DNA of 64,000 bases from Bemisia tabaci (GCF_918797505.1 NC_092800.1:45005864-45069863); one strand, 5' to 3'. Shown: positions 25,446 to 40,400, counted from the stretch's first letter. Made by a program: numbers and translations. The notes: generated from the sequence alone by a model not told the origin.

Positions 25446-28400
25446 ATTAAAATTGGGCTAGCGATGTATGCGTATCCAAGTAGTACTGTACGCAAATAAT
25501 GGTAAACTACATTCCTCAGCTACTGCGCCATAATGCTGTATATGTTGCCTAATGGCTAATTGAAGGGGCTCTTCCGGTTGAAATTCATTGCAGTACGCAA
25601 ATACATTGCAATTTTCCTTTCTATTGAAAATCGCTCATCTTTCTAATACATAAAACTTATTTTATTAATCGTTTGAAGCTGGCATTTATTGACCAAATGA
25701 TGTAAAAAAATCAAGTAAAAAATGCAATTTTATGCATTGATTCTCAACTTTATTTCAACATTTTTGTTACACTGAGCTAGCTGAGGATACGTCCATTGCC
25801 TCTAATTATACTTACAGCATTTTGTACATCATTGATACCCATAAGTCGACTTGGGTGGTGAGTAACATTGGCCTCTGCGGGGTCCGAAATGTTGTGTGTG
25901 TTGAGAACGAAGTAATCTACATACCTGCAAAGACAAAAAATGATATTTTTATCCTTCGGCTTAATGAGAAGGTCCTCATATTAATACTTAATCTCAGTTT
26001 TTCATTTGATAATAACGGCAAAGAACGGTCTGCCATGAGGCATCTTTCAAGGTGTACGATGACAGATTCTCATATTTCGGAATATCATGAGCGGCGAACT
26101 GTAAATTCATTGTATCTGAATTTGATACGAATACTAGAGGGGCAGATGAGGGTATTAAGGAATGTTTTCCAAAATTTCAGCTAGTCTTTTACTAAATAAT
26201 TGTAGTTGACAGTCAATCGAGAGATAATGTTTTTCCTGCTGACCTGTTGTTCTAGCAAACTTTTTCCCGAATTCTCTGAATTAAAGTTTATTGAAGGAAG
26301 AATTCGCGTACTCCACATAAACGTTTCATTATGCAAAGCGCATGAAATGTGCTCATTCCTACTTTGAAAAAAATATTTTTACTAAGAAATCAGAGAGAAA
26401 AAACAGGCCCTACTTCATGAAGTTAACTTTGAGCCAAAAAAGTCTTCCCAGAAAAAAAAAAAGATTCACTTTCAATCAGGAATTTTTTCTTCCCTTAACC
26501 CTTTGGCCTCCTACGGACGAGAACATCTTGGAGCCTCAAAAATCTTCATTTTCGATGTTTCTCATTTAAAACAGAATTGGCCGCTAGTAATTCAATTTTG
26601 GTGACTAATCTTCATTCGTTCATACTTAAAGATGAGGCACACAAACTTCAAGCTGTTTGGTTGAAAAATAGGTGAATAAGGGTAAGAAAACTAAAAATAG
26701 TCATGTTTGCCATTTCTAACCTAGGGTTGTGGAGCACAGGGTAAAATCTAACTCAGTAGTCAAAGGGTTAATCAATAGGAATCAGTACACAACATTAAAT
26801 CGTATAGTTAAGTAAAAATCATTAGATTAGAAGAGAGAAATTTGATCTCTAGCCGCAAGCTCATTTTGAATTACAACGCTCTCTAGTTGCTCTGAAAAAT
26901 TCTCCGTAGAATTCAATTCATTCGCGCCGTAAGTTTACTTCCAAAGTAAGTTTACTCTCTGAAAATTTTCTTGAAGGACAATGGAAAGCCATAATCACTG
27001 TGAATCCCGGATGAATTTTTAGTTAATTTGACTTGATCGATTAAATCCAAACTTGATGATAACGTACTTGTTAAGTTGTTTGAGATCATAGCGTTTAGCC
27101 AGTGTTTGTGGCCTGCTTGGTAGTCGAACCAAAATTGTGAAGGAATCATCTAATCTTGTGTCCTCAGCAGATTTATTGTCATCTTTCTCTTCCTCTGAGG
27201 CGGCTGAATTTGTTTCATTGTCATCGTAATATTCATCCTCGTGGTCTGAGCTCTCTCGGGTAACTCTGGACTGGGAACTGGAATCAAACACACAATGTCA
27301 ACATCATAAATTAATCTATCAAAATTGTTAGGAGTTCTGTTGCCACCTTACGGTACGCACTTTTTAGGCATTTAACCCCCCTTCTTGTAAGGTTGTGACC
27401 ACCTTTTCTTGTAAGACATATAAACACGACGGCGCACATTGGAGCGAGGCAATAGAAGAAATTGGACATGCCTCTTTGGACTAAAACTGCAAACTTTGAT
27501 GTTTATTTCGTCAAAATTTAAATTTTAAGGGGTGTTTCAAGTAAGAAATTTGACAAGAAAACCAGTGGAACCTTTTTTAAAACATCAACATTTCATATTG
27601 ATAATAAGATTACGCATTTAAAGTTTTTAAATCATGTCCAACCTCTCCCATTGATTCTATCCACTGTGCAGCGTGATGCTCTACTCGACCCTCTATGCCC
27701 CCCAGAGCGTTCCGTAATGTATTAACGGCCCCTTTATACTTTAACGGAAAACACACATCATAAATTCCTAGAAATTGTGAAGAAGTAAGGAAATTATTCG
27801 CTTACTCTCACACAAAGAAAAGAACAAAACAATTAAAAAATAAATATTCCTAATACAAAAAGAAAAATCAGCGTAGCAGTGCAAAGTTTTCCTTACACCG
27901 TGAAATGTTTGAAAATCATAAGAGCGTTCCTTGCGGTTGGAATCATGAGAAATCTGAGACTCAATTGTATTGAATGCAAAGCTCCGCACTGATGCAGGGA
28001 GAGGACGTAATATTGTTCAGATTGTAATTTTATAGCGTTAAGCTTACTCGTCTTGCGTTCCTGTCAGTAGTCAGTAAAGGTTCGTGAGAGCTTCTTTCGT
28101 CCACTGTGTTTCATAGAGGTCTTGTCAAGGTCAGTAGTGTTAAGAGAGCATTGAGAGGGTATCAGTCAAAGTTCCTCAACGAATTCTATGCCTGCACGTG
28201 ACACATTTATCGAAGTCTGCAGGAAAAAATAAAGATTTAGACTCTGCGAATTGCTTAAAACAAATGTTGTCCTCTCGAACCTAAAGGAAATACAGACCAC
28301 TTAATATCAAACAGTATACTTTCTGAATCAAAAGCAGATACTCGACCATCTTCAACTGGTAAAAACTGCTCCTTCTAAAACTTCACCGCTCAACTCTTGA

Positions 28401-31400
28401 AATTACTTTCCTATTGACTGTTGAGTGACCTGCTGAAGCATTACCTAGTTTGACAAACGAGCTGCTTTTATGTTAACTGCGCTAGCAAACTTTTTAACAT
28501 GTATCGCATCAGCTTACAAGATCAGAAAAATTTAGAGGCAAAATCAGTACCGATGCATTTCAGTAAGTGTTTAATCTCTAAAATCGTAAGTTACCTATAC
28601 AGTCGGTATAATGGTGGAAAGTCTCCGCAGTCAAAAATCTCAACTGAGTATATCGATCAGGGGGCTGACATTTTTCATAACAATAAAAAACATACATTTT
28701 CACAGATTTATGTCTTGAAAACAAGTAATGAACTAGAGGCGTCAAAGAAGACTCTGGTAGATCAGTGTGAGTAATCAATTGAAATTAAACTTAGCATCTC
28801 AACCCAAGTATAATGTTCCAGCATTTGGACAGTTTGATTTCCTATTTCCATCTGGAAAATCATAAATAATAGACCACCATGATCATTCATCATAAACGAT
28901 GAAATTGATGATTTGTTAAATATTTACCTATTTGAGTCCTTTGAATCTTTTTCCTTCATTAATTTAGTCCACGAGGCAGTTGTGACGTCATCAGTTTGGT
29001 GCTCGATGACATCATAGTTCCTTTTGACAGTCGTAGCGTCATCAGTTTGCTGCTTGGTGACATCAAAGTTTCTTTTGACTCGGTTCGATGTTTTCCCATC
29101 AAATTCGTCAATCAGTTTCTGTAAAAAAATTGCAATGAAACCATTATTACAACTCAGTCTTTTTGACTCAGTGAGTTTCATAATCATTCATGTATATAGC
29201 AGGGCCAGATTTACCTAGTTGCCGCCCATGGGCCGCCTGTATTTTGCCGCCTCCTTCTCATTCGTATTGAAAATTATGAAAGAACAAACATGAATGTGGT
29301 TTAATGATTTTAACTTCCGCCGCCGCGCCGCGCAGACCGCACCGTGTTTGGCGCAATGCGTGAAGTATTCACGCAGTCTCGTAGGCGCCATGCGTTTCAC
29401 GCTGACTGCACTGTGTTTGGCGCAATGCGTGAAGTATTCATGCATTCTTGTAGGCGCTATCCGTTTCACGCTGTCCGCCTCCGCAATGACCGCACTGTGT
29501 TTGATGCAATGCGTGAAGTATTCGTGCAGTCTTGTAGGCGCTAATATGTGTTACACGCCGATCGCCGCGCCGAGGGCTTCTCCTTTTCATCTCAAGTCCT
29601 CGTCATCATTGCTCTCTGCGCCGCGCCGTTCCAGGCCAAATTGCGTGTTTGGTTTCTCTCTTAACTCGACTACTTAAAGGTGCTGTCTCTTGTATCACTG
29701 AAAGACGATTTAAATTAAAAATCACTATACTCTCAGGAAATGAGAGATTTTGTCGCCTTTTCTCGTGTGTAAATTTTTTTTTATAAATCCGATATTTTTT
29801 TATAAGAGTCCACCTCTACATCAAGACAAACTCTCTATGCAAAGATAGGGAGCAAATACATTGACAGGGCTGCCACTTTATTCGGGGACTCCAAAACTGG
29901 AAACGCGGCAACCCTGCTATTGTATTTGCTCTCTTTTTTTTTGCATGGAGAGTTTGTCTTGATGTAGACGTGGACTCTCAGGGTAGGGTGGGATATTCCC
30001 TCCATTTTGGCCTCAACTTGAGAGCTTTTTTTGAGCCTGGGAGTTGATTTCAGAGAAAACCAATGGCACCATCGTGTTTCTCGCGAACTTTTACATCAGA
30101 ATCAACAGTCAAATTGCAAATTCCTCACACGTGCAACATCTCCATACCTCGAATAAAATATTTTATCAGAGGAAATTTGGCAACATCCGAATGTTCACAC
30201 TGCGTTGTTCTTAGCACGACATTATTCAGAGCGGTTTGTTTTACAACCTGTCCCAATATATTCTGCAGGTTGGTTCAATGAATTCAGTTATCAGTGATTG
30301 TAATTTGTCGAGTGCTGGATCCCTTTGTTGCCAGCGCAGTGGATCACCTCTTCGTATTTCACCCCGCACAGAGAAATAAGGAAAAAGTGACCTACGCATG
30401 AACTCAAATTTTTTTCGCAATGAGCCATGCAATAGTTCTGATTTTCGCATTTTTTTTAGAATTCGAAAAAATACAGCCTTTAACCAAAACTTAGCAACCA
30501 TGGGCAGCCCACGGTACAACGTGTGATATAACTCCCGCGGAGCTGAAATTTTCTCTATCTGATTTGACCGCGGTGCCCTCATGTGACCTGATCAAAAATT
30601 CAAACCCAGCTAGGACTAATTCACGTATCATCAGGTAGACAAGGAAATGTCATGCTGTGAGAGAGGCAAATTAAACAGCCTCGAATGATGGATACTAATT
30701 TTTAGGGTCTTCTTGAGGCGTCTCGTACAATATTTAACATTTTCGTCCTCTGTGAGGCATTCGTAGCTCCTTTTACCTACAATTGGGGGGGGGGGGGGGT
30801 TGAGAATACCCTGTCCTTATCTGATGATAAAGGCATGGTCCTGTACATTTTTGGTCCTATCATGTATCGTGTGGTTTTTTTTTTTCTTTTTTAATTTCAT
30901 GCTCGATGTATTTGTCAAAAATGTTACCGAAAATGACAACCGTTTCGTACCATACCGGCAGGTTTTTATGTAGTCTCAGCGGGGTTTTCGGAGAAAATTG
31001 AATTTTTTTGGCAAGCTGTGACAAGAGACGGGAAAACCCGGGGTCATTGCTTTTGGAATTAAGTGGCAGAAAATACACAAAGAGGAACATCCACTCAAAT
31101 ATAAAAAAAATTAAAATTTGCCACCGTTCATACCACTCGTACATTCGTCCTCTTGTTCATAAGAAGGGTTGCCAGAAGATTGATGGGGCATAATACATAT
31201 CATCGGTGAAACTCCAAACCACGCATCTTGGTTTTTGACGTTGCAGACCTCCTGGCATACTTCGTTTTTTAAATGGGAACTACTCAACGTCCATGCATTA
31301 AAACCTCCTTGATTTATCTTCTCTGTGCAAAGAAAATTCTGTGAAAACTTCAAGGAATAATGTTGATTTGTTCTCCTTTAATTAAATAAAAAGGGAACGG

Positions 31401-34400
31401 AGATTTTGAAACACGGGAAAGAAGATACCGACGGTGTAAGTCGACAATCACATAGCTCGGTTTGCGACGTCGCGTCGCAGTCCTCCTGTCATACTTTATT
31501 TTTCTAAACGGAAAACTACTCAACGACAATTATTTAAAACTGCCGTTATTTTTCTTCTCTGTGCGAAGATAATTCTGCAAAAACTTCAAGGAATGATGTC
31601 AATTTGTTCTCCTTTAAAAAAATAACAAAGAGACGGAGATTTTCAGACACCGCAAACGAGTTATGTGATTGCCGACTTACACCGTCGATACGTGGTTTGG
31701 TAATTTCACCGTTGATATATTTTTTGCACCTAAAACCAAAAATGGCCTTATTTGTGCCAGCTTTTCTTCATGAGTTATTTGCGTGAATTGAACCTGGCTC
31801 CAAGTTTACATTCAATGAGCATGAGCAATTGTAGACTAACGTTGATTTTATTTTTTTTAGCGAACAGAAAGTTTGCAATCACTAGTTGCTTATAAAAAAC
31901 GATGTAAATATTTACTGGTTAATTTTCGACCAATTAAGACGTTTCAAAGTCTTCTGCATGAGTAATGAGTATTTAATAATGAAACCTATCTTCTGACGTT
32001 TTTATGGCACCCGAACGTTTTACTGCACGAAGTATTACGGACCTGCCCATTTTTCGGATTTGGCTTACATTATTTCAGGGGGCATCAGAAGAAATGAAGG
32101 AATGCCAACTCCCTGAAGGGCTTTGGGAGGATAGGAGACTTTGACGGCTGGGTGTCGCAGAGCGCCAAAGAGCGCTAGGAAAGCGGCGTTTATGCATATT
32201 TTACACTTGAAATTGTTTTTTCGGTTAGGATAACCCTGGAAAAAGCCTATGAGACGAGTTTGCCCGGAGAGGCCTTACGGACCCTCCTCTGGAACTGAGA
32301 GTCCTCTGAGCCCCTCTTTCTGGACCTGATGGAATCCTTTAGATCGCCTTCCATAGGTTGTCCTTCTATTTCCCTTCAGCGAGCTGATTTTTAAAGTTGA
32401 TAGACAAAGCGATAGACAAAGAAGACAGGGAGAATGGAGCGATCTTATTGGTTAATTTGGGTGATCCTCATAGACCATGGGAGAAAATGATAGACTAACC
32501 ATCGGTTCTCTCGTGGGTTGGCGTTAGTTAATCTAGTACCTACCTCTTTTGTCCATCGCAACCACCCGCTTCCACCAATAGCATCCTTCCATATCCTTCT
32601 TATCATCTTTGTCTATAGCTTCGTCTACCAATTTCAACAATCAGCCCGCAGACCCACTCTGATGATGATGTGTCCCTCCGCCCCCCCCCCCCCCCATGAA
32701 AAGTTCCTGGTTCCGCTCATGGACGAATATTCAATTACCCGAAAGAACAAAGACACTATATGCCCATGAGGGCACTCTAAGTACTTGAATGCAGGGTCTC
32801 GAGGATATTTGGACGTATTTCCGTCATACGGAACTATGTGCATTAAGACATGAACCCTGAGACCCATAAGAATATATGCATAATAGGGCTTACGTCATAA
32901 TGCACTAAGTACCGTTACAATGTGTGTCCATTTAATGTGTGAATTTGAGCGGATCGTTAGAAGCGTTGGCCCGGAGTTCGGTGGCCGGCGAGGTCCAACG
33001 ACCTTGCCCTCCAGCCGAGCCGACAGTAGGACGCGCGGACGCGCAGATCGCAGACGACTCGCATCTACGCAAACATTGCGCAATCGTCGCCCGCGAACAT
33101 GTAACTCCGGCCCCGACCACTGGCTCGAGCAGTTCGCTTCATTCAAACTTGTATCGCGCCTTCCTCCGCGAGTCCCGACCCCGCCGACCAACTCCGCCGC
33201 CTCCTGTTCTCGGCCACCGGTGATCTAGTTCGCGTCGACTATTGTTGCCAATTCGGCCCGTGGGCCTCTCTTGAAAGCGACCGGGCTTTTGCACCCTAAT
33301 TTCGTCGTTTCGGAAGAAAAGCCGCCTAAGAGAGAAACCATAGACCCTCCACTGGCTTCTCGGTGACAGGTGGAAACTTTTACGCTCGGGGATTCAAAAG
33401 TTCCTTACGGACAATTGGACGTATTTCTGTCAAACGGACCTAAGCGCCGTAGGGTGAGAAAGGTAGAGGGGGGCTTGGATTGGCGGCGGAATCAGGCGTC
33501 CGGCTTATTCCGTCCTATACTCGCAATGCTTTACCATGGCGCTTAGGTCCGTTTGACAGAACGCGCTATCCGGCATTCTAAATTCCTCAAAAGGAACTCA
33601 AATTGGCGCTTAGTTCCGTTTGATAAAAATACGTCCAATTATAAGGGAGCAACAGTCATCACCCTAATTTTGGCTGTTGAGCTACCTTCATAGTGGGTGA
33701 TGAGCTTCGGGTGACGTCATGGGCCAAACAAGTTTCCCAAACTTCGGCCATTTTCGGCTTGTTTGCAGAACGAAACTGCCAACAAGTTCTTGAACATCAA
33801 CCATGTAGGTAGGTGAATATAGAATACTGAAGTCCCGAAAGTAAAAGCTGCCACCATGGCCAAGATACTAGTGGAGGGTATCTTGTCTCTGGCCTAAGAA
33901 GTTGCTTCATTGAGTTCCTCCTGGGAGGAGACGAAGGGGACGCCCAGTGAAAGGGTGGTGACAGGGGGTTTAAGAGGAAATGAGGGAGTGCAACTCCCTG
34001 TAAGACTTCCATTCCCCGTAAAAACCATTCAGTTCCTGTTAATTTTCTTGGGAATTCCCGGCTAAATCCTACTATCTCGGGAAACTTCAAAAATAACCCT
34101 GGTAAAAATTGGCGATAAGAGCTGCGTTTCAAAATACCATAGAAATTCTTGTAGCCGGCTAAAGAAGGCTGCAGAAAATCATATAGCTGGCTGTAGAATG
34201 CGGAGAAATTCATACGGCCGGGCTACACGAGGCGATAAAAAATTATGCAGCCGGGCCATAGTTCCTATCGCCGGGCTTTACACATTGTCGCCTGGCTGTT
34301 GCTTTTTCGCCATCGATTATAAAAGGCTATAAGAAATTGTGTAGAAATTCGTGTGCTTTGGAAATCATTAAGTTTTATACGGAGCCACCTTAATATTTAC

Positions 34401-37400
34401 AAAACACACATTATATTTTCCTTTAGTACATATTTTTTTCATCAATTAAAATGAGAATAATCCATACAGGATGTGCAAACATTTCAAAATTATGAGTTGA
34501 ATAACGCTGACTCCGCCAGATTAAATACTAGAGCCTAACACAAAGCGGAGCGGCGACGCACTAGCGTCTACAAACCTAACAGGGATACTTCACGTATTGC
34601 GCAATGCGTGAAGTATCCCTGTTAGGTTTGTAGGCGCCAATGCGTGTTTCGCGCTGGCTGCCCGCCTGCCACGGCGCAAATCATCCAACACTTAGGACTT
34701 AACCCCTACCTCTTTTGTTTCCGGGTTTACAGCAGAAAAACTGTCCGTGTTAACCGCGAAACATACCAAATGTAGTAAACGCAAAACGCTGTATGATCTA
34801 AACGCAAATAAAATGACTTAAATGAGAAAGAATGCGGAAACGCGGACGACTGAATGATACCTGTATTTAAAGGCCTAGTCCATCTTGTCCTTCATACTCC
34901 CTATTATTGAAGAGCTATATAATCTCATATACATGATTAATAATCCCATCAGATTTTTCCGGGAAATGGGTCTAAATTGAGCCATTTGCGGCAAAGAATG
35001 AGTATTGGCGAGGGCTACGATCATGAGTCAATCCCTGAGAGGTCCAAGCTCCGGCGCCTTCGTGCCAGGTTCCCCCGGGTGTTTGACTTAGAAAAATGGA
35101 GAGCTTCGGGGAAGGTAGTCGTCTTGCTAGCTCGCGAGCTTCTCATTAATTTGTTTACACTTTCCTTGGCGCCCCCGGGTCGGTCGCTGCAAAGTCCGTC
35201 GCGACGCGCCGCTGGCCGCGGCATGCGACGAGGTGGTTTTGAAACATCACCTTAAACGATAGCAGCTGTTGCAAGTCCGACGAATGCTCGGCTTCTTGGC
35301 AATTGATTACTTGATTGGTTTCGCGTCAATCATTATTGCAGAAGATTCTTTGTGTAGCCCAGCCGCCTCTTTCCTCGATGTCTGATCTAATCTGACGCTA
35401 ACTCGATCGTTAAGTTGTTTGATCGGGTCGCATACGGAGAAAAATTGATCAAAATGATAGGGTGAATGATAGGAGGTTTTGGTTGATTTTTTAAGGGGTT
35501 TATTCTTTGTTTGATTCGGTTTCGATTACCGAGTGGATTTACTTTTTTTCAAACGGATTGAAGTCGGGAGAAAGGAAAGCAAAACAAAGTTAAAGTTATT
35601 TGAAGAAAGATTCGACCGTAAAGTTTACATTGATTTATCTCAATACTAATCGCACTTAACTTTGCTATCGTAATCAGGTTTTGTCTTATCATAACATATT
35701 GAAATCCCACTTCCTTTTGAAAAACTAACGTGGATACATTACATAATACAGTGAAAGCTCACCAAGTCGAATTGTATAGGGGACCGACGAAAAATTCGAC
35801 TTGATCGGCATTTCGTCTAAACCGTAGTTCGACTTAGCGAGCTTTTACTATATGATTTGGTGCCTTAGAAAGGCAAATTATAGGCGACACTTTTTAATTT
35901 TTCTCTAATCGTTGCAAATTCTGCTGCTTTGTGACCGAGTTCATCGCACACAATGAAACTGAACGAGCATTTCAAATTCATTATATTCATACTAACCTTG
36001 ACAAAATCGATGAGATGCTGTTTTTGGACTTGAGAGTTATTCCAGTTGATGTTCAGTTCAACACCGTCCACTTGAGCATCGTCCAAAGCTGTGGCGAGCT
36101 TTCGGGCGGTGATGTTCCTGTCTTTCAGCAAGTCGTCAGCAAGCCCCGATATACTCGCGATCAGTTTCAAGTCAGGGTTCTTTTCTTTGTGTTTTTGTCC
36201 ACTTTTTAAGAACCCTAAAAGTAAAGAGGATTGTTTAGAAGTATCATTTCAGAATTCAAAAGTCAACAACTGTTTTATTTTTTTTAAATATACTGTATAT
36301 TTATATTTGCTTCTTAATAAAAATGTGAAAATGATTCACCTTCGTAGAATTGCAATCATCATTACTTGCAATATTATTCCCATGTAAAGAAATTTAAATA
36401 TATCAAGGAAATTAATTATGAGAATCGCGATAAAAAAACTGCTGAAAATTACTTAAGAAACGTGCAATTTTTTTCTGCAAGATATTTTCTTTTGATTATG
36501 CACTATTGCATCTATTAGATATGACTTGACAAGATTAGCCTAGATGCATGAAATTACAAAATTGTTGGCAATTTAATCTGAACATACCCATGCATTTCGG
36601 CGAGCGCCATCATCCGGGCACAACTTACAAAAATGCAGAAAATGAACATTGATTGTAACATTAATTGTGTTTTTACTATGTTACTTCTTTTTGCTGTGTT
36701 TTGTAAATTTAATGTGTTTTTGTAAGTAGTAATCTGATGATGGCATCTATTTTTTGTGTGTATTCGTCTCCACTTTTCGTGCGCTCTCTTTCAGAAGGGA
36801 TTACTGGTCATAGGATTGATATGATTAAAATGAAAATTGAAATAATACAAATTGAAATTAATTTCCAATCACGCCGTTGAATCATTGTTTCATCACATTG
36901 CGCATTTTCATACGGTGGAATGAGGGGTGCATCCTTACCAGATTGATGATCTATCCTCCTAATGTCAGTGAAGTGGTGGACAAGGTGGGTGCATGAGCAA
37001 GGGTTCAGTTCAGGGGTTGCAGTTTCTTGGTAACATAGTAAGAGCCTCGTTGGCCTCGGGTCTAGGCAAATGGCATCTGAAAACAGGAGAAACTCAGTTG
37101 TTAGAAACAACTTTCAAGCCACCGAATTTCGTTAAAACTGACAATGTTTTTAAAATAAATGGACTCAATTTAAATGTTTATAATCGATCGTTTTAGGAAA
37201 TATTAATCTGAGTTTTGATGTGTTTCAATGAAATGCATTTTTCAACATTGGGTATAATGCTCTCTGATATTTCAAATGCACATGATCTTCATCTCACACT
37301 AATATGTAGGACCCCAGTGAAGTGAAAAGCTGTCTCGTGATTTTTTTTGAAAGCAACCATCGAAAAATTTATTTTTGTAATGCCGCACTTTCTCATGATT

Positions 37401-40400
37401 TAATAATTTTTAAAGAGGACACCACGCGGAGAAATCAAATCTGAACATAAGAGTGGAAAAATCCATACCACCGCATTTTGGAGAATAAATTAGAGAGTGG
37501 AATGAGAAAAGAAAAGCCAAAGCCAAATGGCAAAGTCAAAGTAAAATTCACCAGTTAGACGCGCCACCAGCCATTTGGACCGTGTTCAGCAGAAAAGAAC
37601 CAAGCCACACCAGCTACTTTCAAATTAATTAGTAGGAAATTTAATTTTTTACATAAAAACGGTTGTGCGGATTTTGGTGCAAATTTTAGTGAATTTCTGC
37701 ATAGTACGAAGCAAATTCCTTAAAATATTCAAAAGAGGCCCATTAAACGTTCTCTTGTAAAAAATTAAATTGCGCAGTTAAATTTGGCAGAGCTGACGTG
37801 GCTTGGTTCCTTTCTGCTGAACGCGGTCCACTTATTTCAATCTATACTTTCCATCCGATGCAACCAGACTTAATCTCATGACAAAAAACAATTTATAGGT
37901 ATCTATATTTGTGGCACTGAAAGATGCATTGAAATTGGTAATGTCATCTCTTGAAATCTGACATGGCAGTCTCAAGATCATCTCCTTTCATAATTGAAAC
38001 CGGTTCTTGGCGCATTGTTTGAATACAGACTCGCAATAACTTGGAATCTCCCTACGATTGAAGGTGAGGCGATTGTGACGATGGTCTTTAACATATTTTT
38101 GATCGATGATCGATCATAATCGGTTATTCCACCCGGTAATAGACAGCAATAGACAAGTTACGAATATGAGCGACATCGTTCTTACTCATCAAATATTACA
38201 CCGAACACGTTGAAAAATGGACGAATACTAAAATCAGCTTGTAAGTTCGACATTAGTAGAAAAACATGGGGGAAATAAGGCTAAAATACACAATTAATAA
38301 AAACCGAGACGTTTCGACTCCAAAACTGAGTCATTTTCAGTCGGAAATACAATAAAAATTTTAAAAAAAAAGCTTTTAAAAAAAACTTTTTAAATTTCTA
38401 TTGTTTTCCGACCGAAGATGACTCAGTTTTGAGTCGAAATGCCTCGGTTTTTTTTTAAATTGTATATTTTAGCCTTGTTCCCCGTTTTCTGTTACCCTGT
38501 TACCATTGTCTCGGGCTGCTCTTAAAATTCGACGGTGTAAGTCGGCATCACATAACTCGTTTGCGGTGTCTGAAAATCTCCGGCTCTGTGTTATTTTTTT
38601 GAAGGAGAACAAATTGACATCATTCCTTGAAGTTTATGCAGAATTTTCTTTGTACGCCGAAGAAAAATCACGGAAGTTTTAAAGAAATGCCTTTGAGTAT
38701 TTTTCCGTTTAAAAAATAAAGTGTGACAGAAAGTTTGCAACGTCGCAAACCGAGTTATGTGATTGCTGACTTACACCGTCGAATTTTATCTATGTTTGAC
38801 ATTAGTATTTGTAACTCATATTGAAACTTCCCACATGTAAAAAACTGAAAATAACAGTGTTGAAAATATCGATGAAAATAATACAGCCCATTTGTAGATC
38901 AGAATTTTCTACCCTTCGATACATGTAGAAGTTGTAACTTTCTCGAGGAAAATTCAACTTGCAGAAAAAAAGTATTACGTGTTACACAGGGCCGGATTAA
39001 GGGGGTGGCCACATGGGCCGCGGCCCATGGCGGAAAATTTAGGGGGCGGCAAATTTTGCAATTTTTTTAAATGTAAGTATAAAAAAAATCGGATTTAGAA
39101 AAAAAAATTATCAATGAGAAAAGGGAACAAAATATCTCATTCCTGAGAGTATAGTAATTTCTAATTTTATCGTTGTTCGGTGATAAAGAGACAGCGTCTT
39201 TAATTAGTCGAGTTAAGACAGGAACTAAACGCGGAATTTGGCCTGGAGGTCAGCGCAGAGAGGAATGATGACGAGGATTTGAGATGAAAGGACGAGCCCT
39301 CAGCACGGCGCGGCGGTTGACATGTAACACATATTAGCGCCTACAAGACTGCATGAATACTTCACCCATTGCGTCAAACACAGTGCAGTCAGGAGCGGTT
39401 GGCGACTGGCGTGAAACGCGTAGCGCCTACAAGACTGCAGGAATACTTCACGCATTGCGCCACAGTGCGATCAGCCCGGCGCGGCACGCCGGCGGACATT
39501 AAAAGTATTAAACCACATATATGTTTGTTTTTTTCAATTTTTTGGTTCATTTCTTATAAATGGAGGACCTTGTCTACACAGAGTTTACGGAACTTAACTT
39601 TCGCGCAAAGCTCCGTGAACTTTTGCAAGTACATTTGCAAGGTAAAAAAAGTTGCACAATCTTCGCGACATTGGAATGCTCTTGGTTCCTTGTTGCAAAA
39701 TGCAATCGATATAATATGCGGTTTTCGCTATGTCACCGTGTCTATGGGTCTATTAAAGCTTATATAAAAGCTCATGAGTATATGAGTATTGTCCGTTTCA
39801 CGGGTTAGATTATTAAATTATACCTAACAAAATTGATTTTCTTACACAGTTCCTCCTCGATTGCATGCCAAATGATATCATCACTGTCTACACTATTCTA
39901 TTTTCTGTCTCCTTTATCTCACTATAAAATTCCTAAAAAATTGGCACCAATGCAATGACAGAAAATACAATGATCAGCGCCGACGCTAAAACTGATTCTC
40001 ATAGAATTAGAGCTGTAGGATTGTTAAATCTATCTATTTCAGCCGTCAAAATTTATTTTTCTCCCACTGATTGTGGTCGCAAATCCTCGTTTGCGGATAG
40101 ACAACCTCCCACTTGAATTGAAAACTTGCAGAATAGACCGTTTTGCATAAATGTCACTCGTCCATTTTCCTTCCTATATTTTTCATCGTCACGCCACTAA
40201 AATTGTGAGTAGGTAGTAAACGCGCACGCTTACGATTTTTATTGCATATCAACAGGAAGTCTATCTATTCTCACTTTTCTTAGTGTGGTTGCTCTTCACA
40301 AAAGGTAATCCCCGTCCGTCGTCGCACAGTGGATCGAGTCAATAGGAAAGGTCGGACAAAGTTTGGAAACTTTAAAAGCTCATAACTCGGTTCAAAAAAA

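Noticed and set aside
29294..29677. Plus-strand frame with repeated CLAQCVKYS peptides
   Set aside because: The repeats come from tandem GCGCAATGCGTGAAG DNA units that occur in both orientations at other loci; the peptide is not conserved as protein.
33797..34213. 138-residue minus-strand frame in intron 3
   Set aside because: No recognisable domain, a single unsupported frame within repeat-like DNA; it would lie within an intron of the main gene.
36179..36184. Alternative acceptors AAAAG and CACAAAG for exon 3
   Set aside because: One gives the wrong phase and both lack a pyrimidine tract; TTTACTTTTAG at 36215 gives the right phase and adds a GH18-like LKSGQKHKEKNPDLK stretch.
36808..36938. 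Extension of the exon 2 frame beyond the donor
   Set aside because: A GTAAGG donor in the right phase joins exon 3, which continues the GH18 fold; the extension does not resemble GH18.
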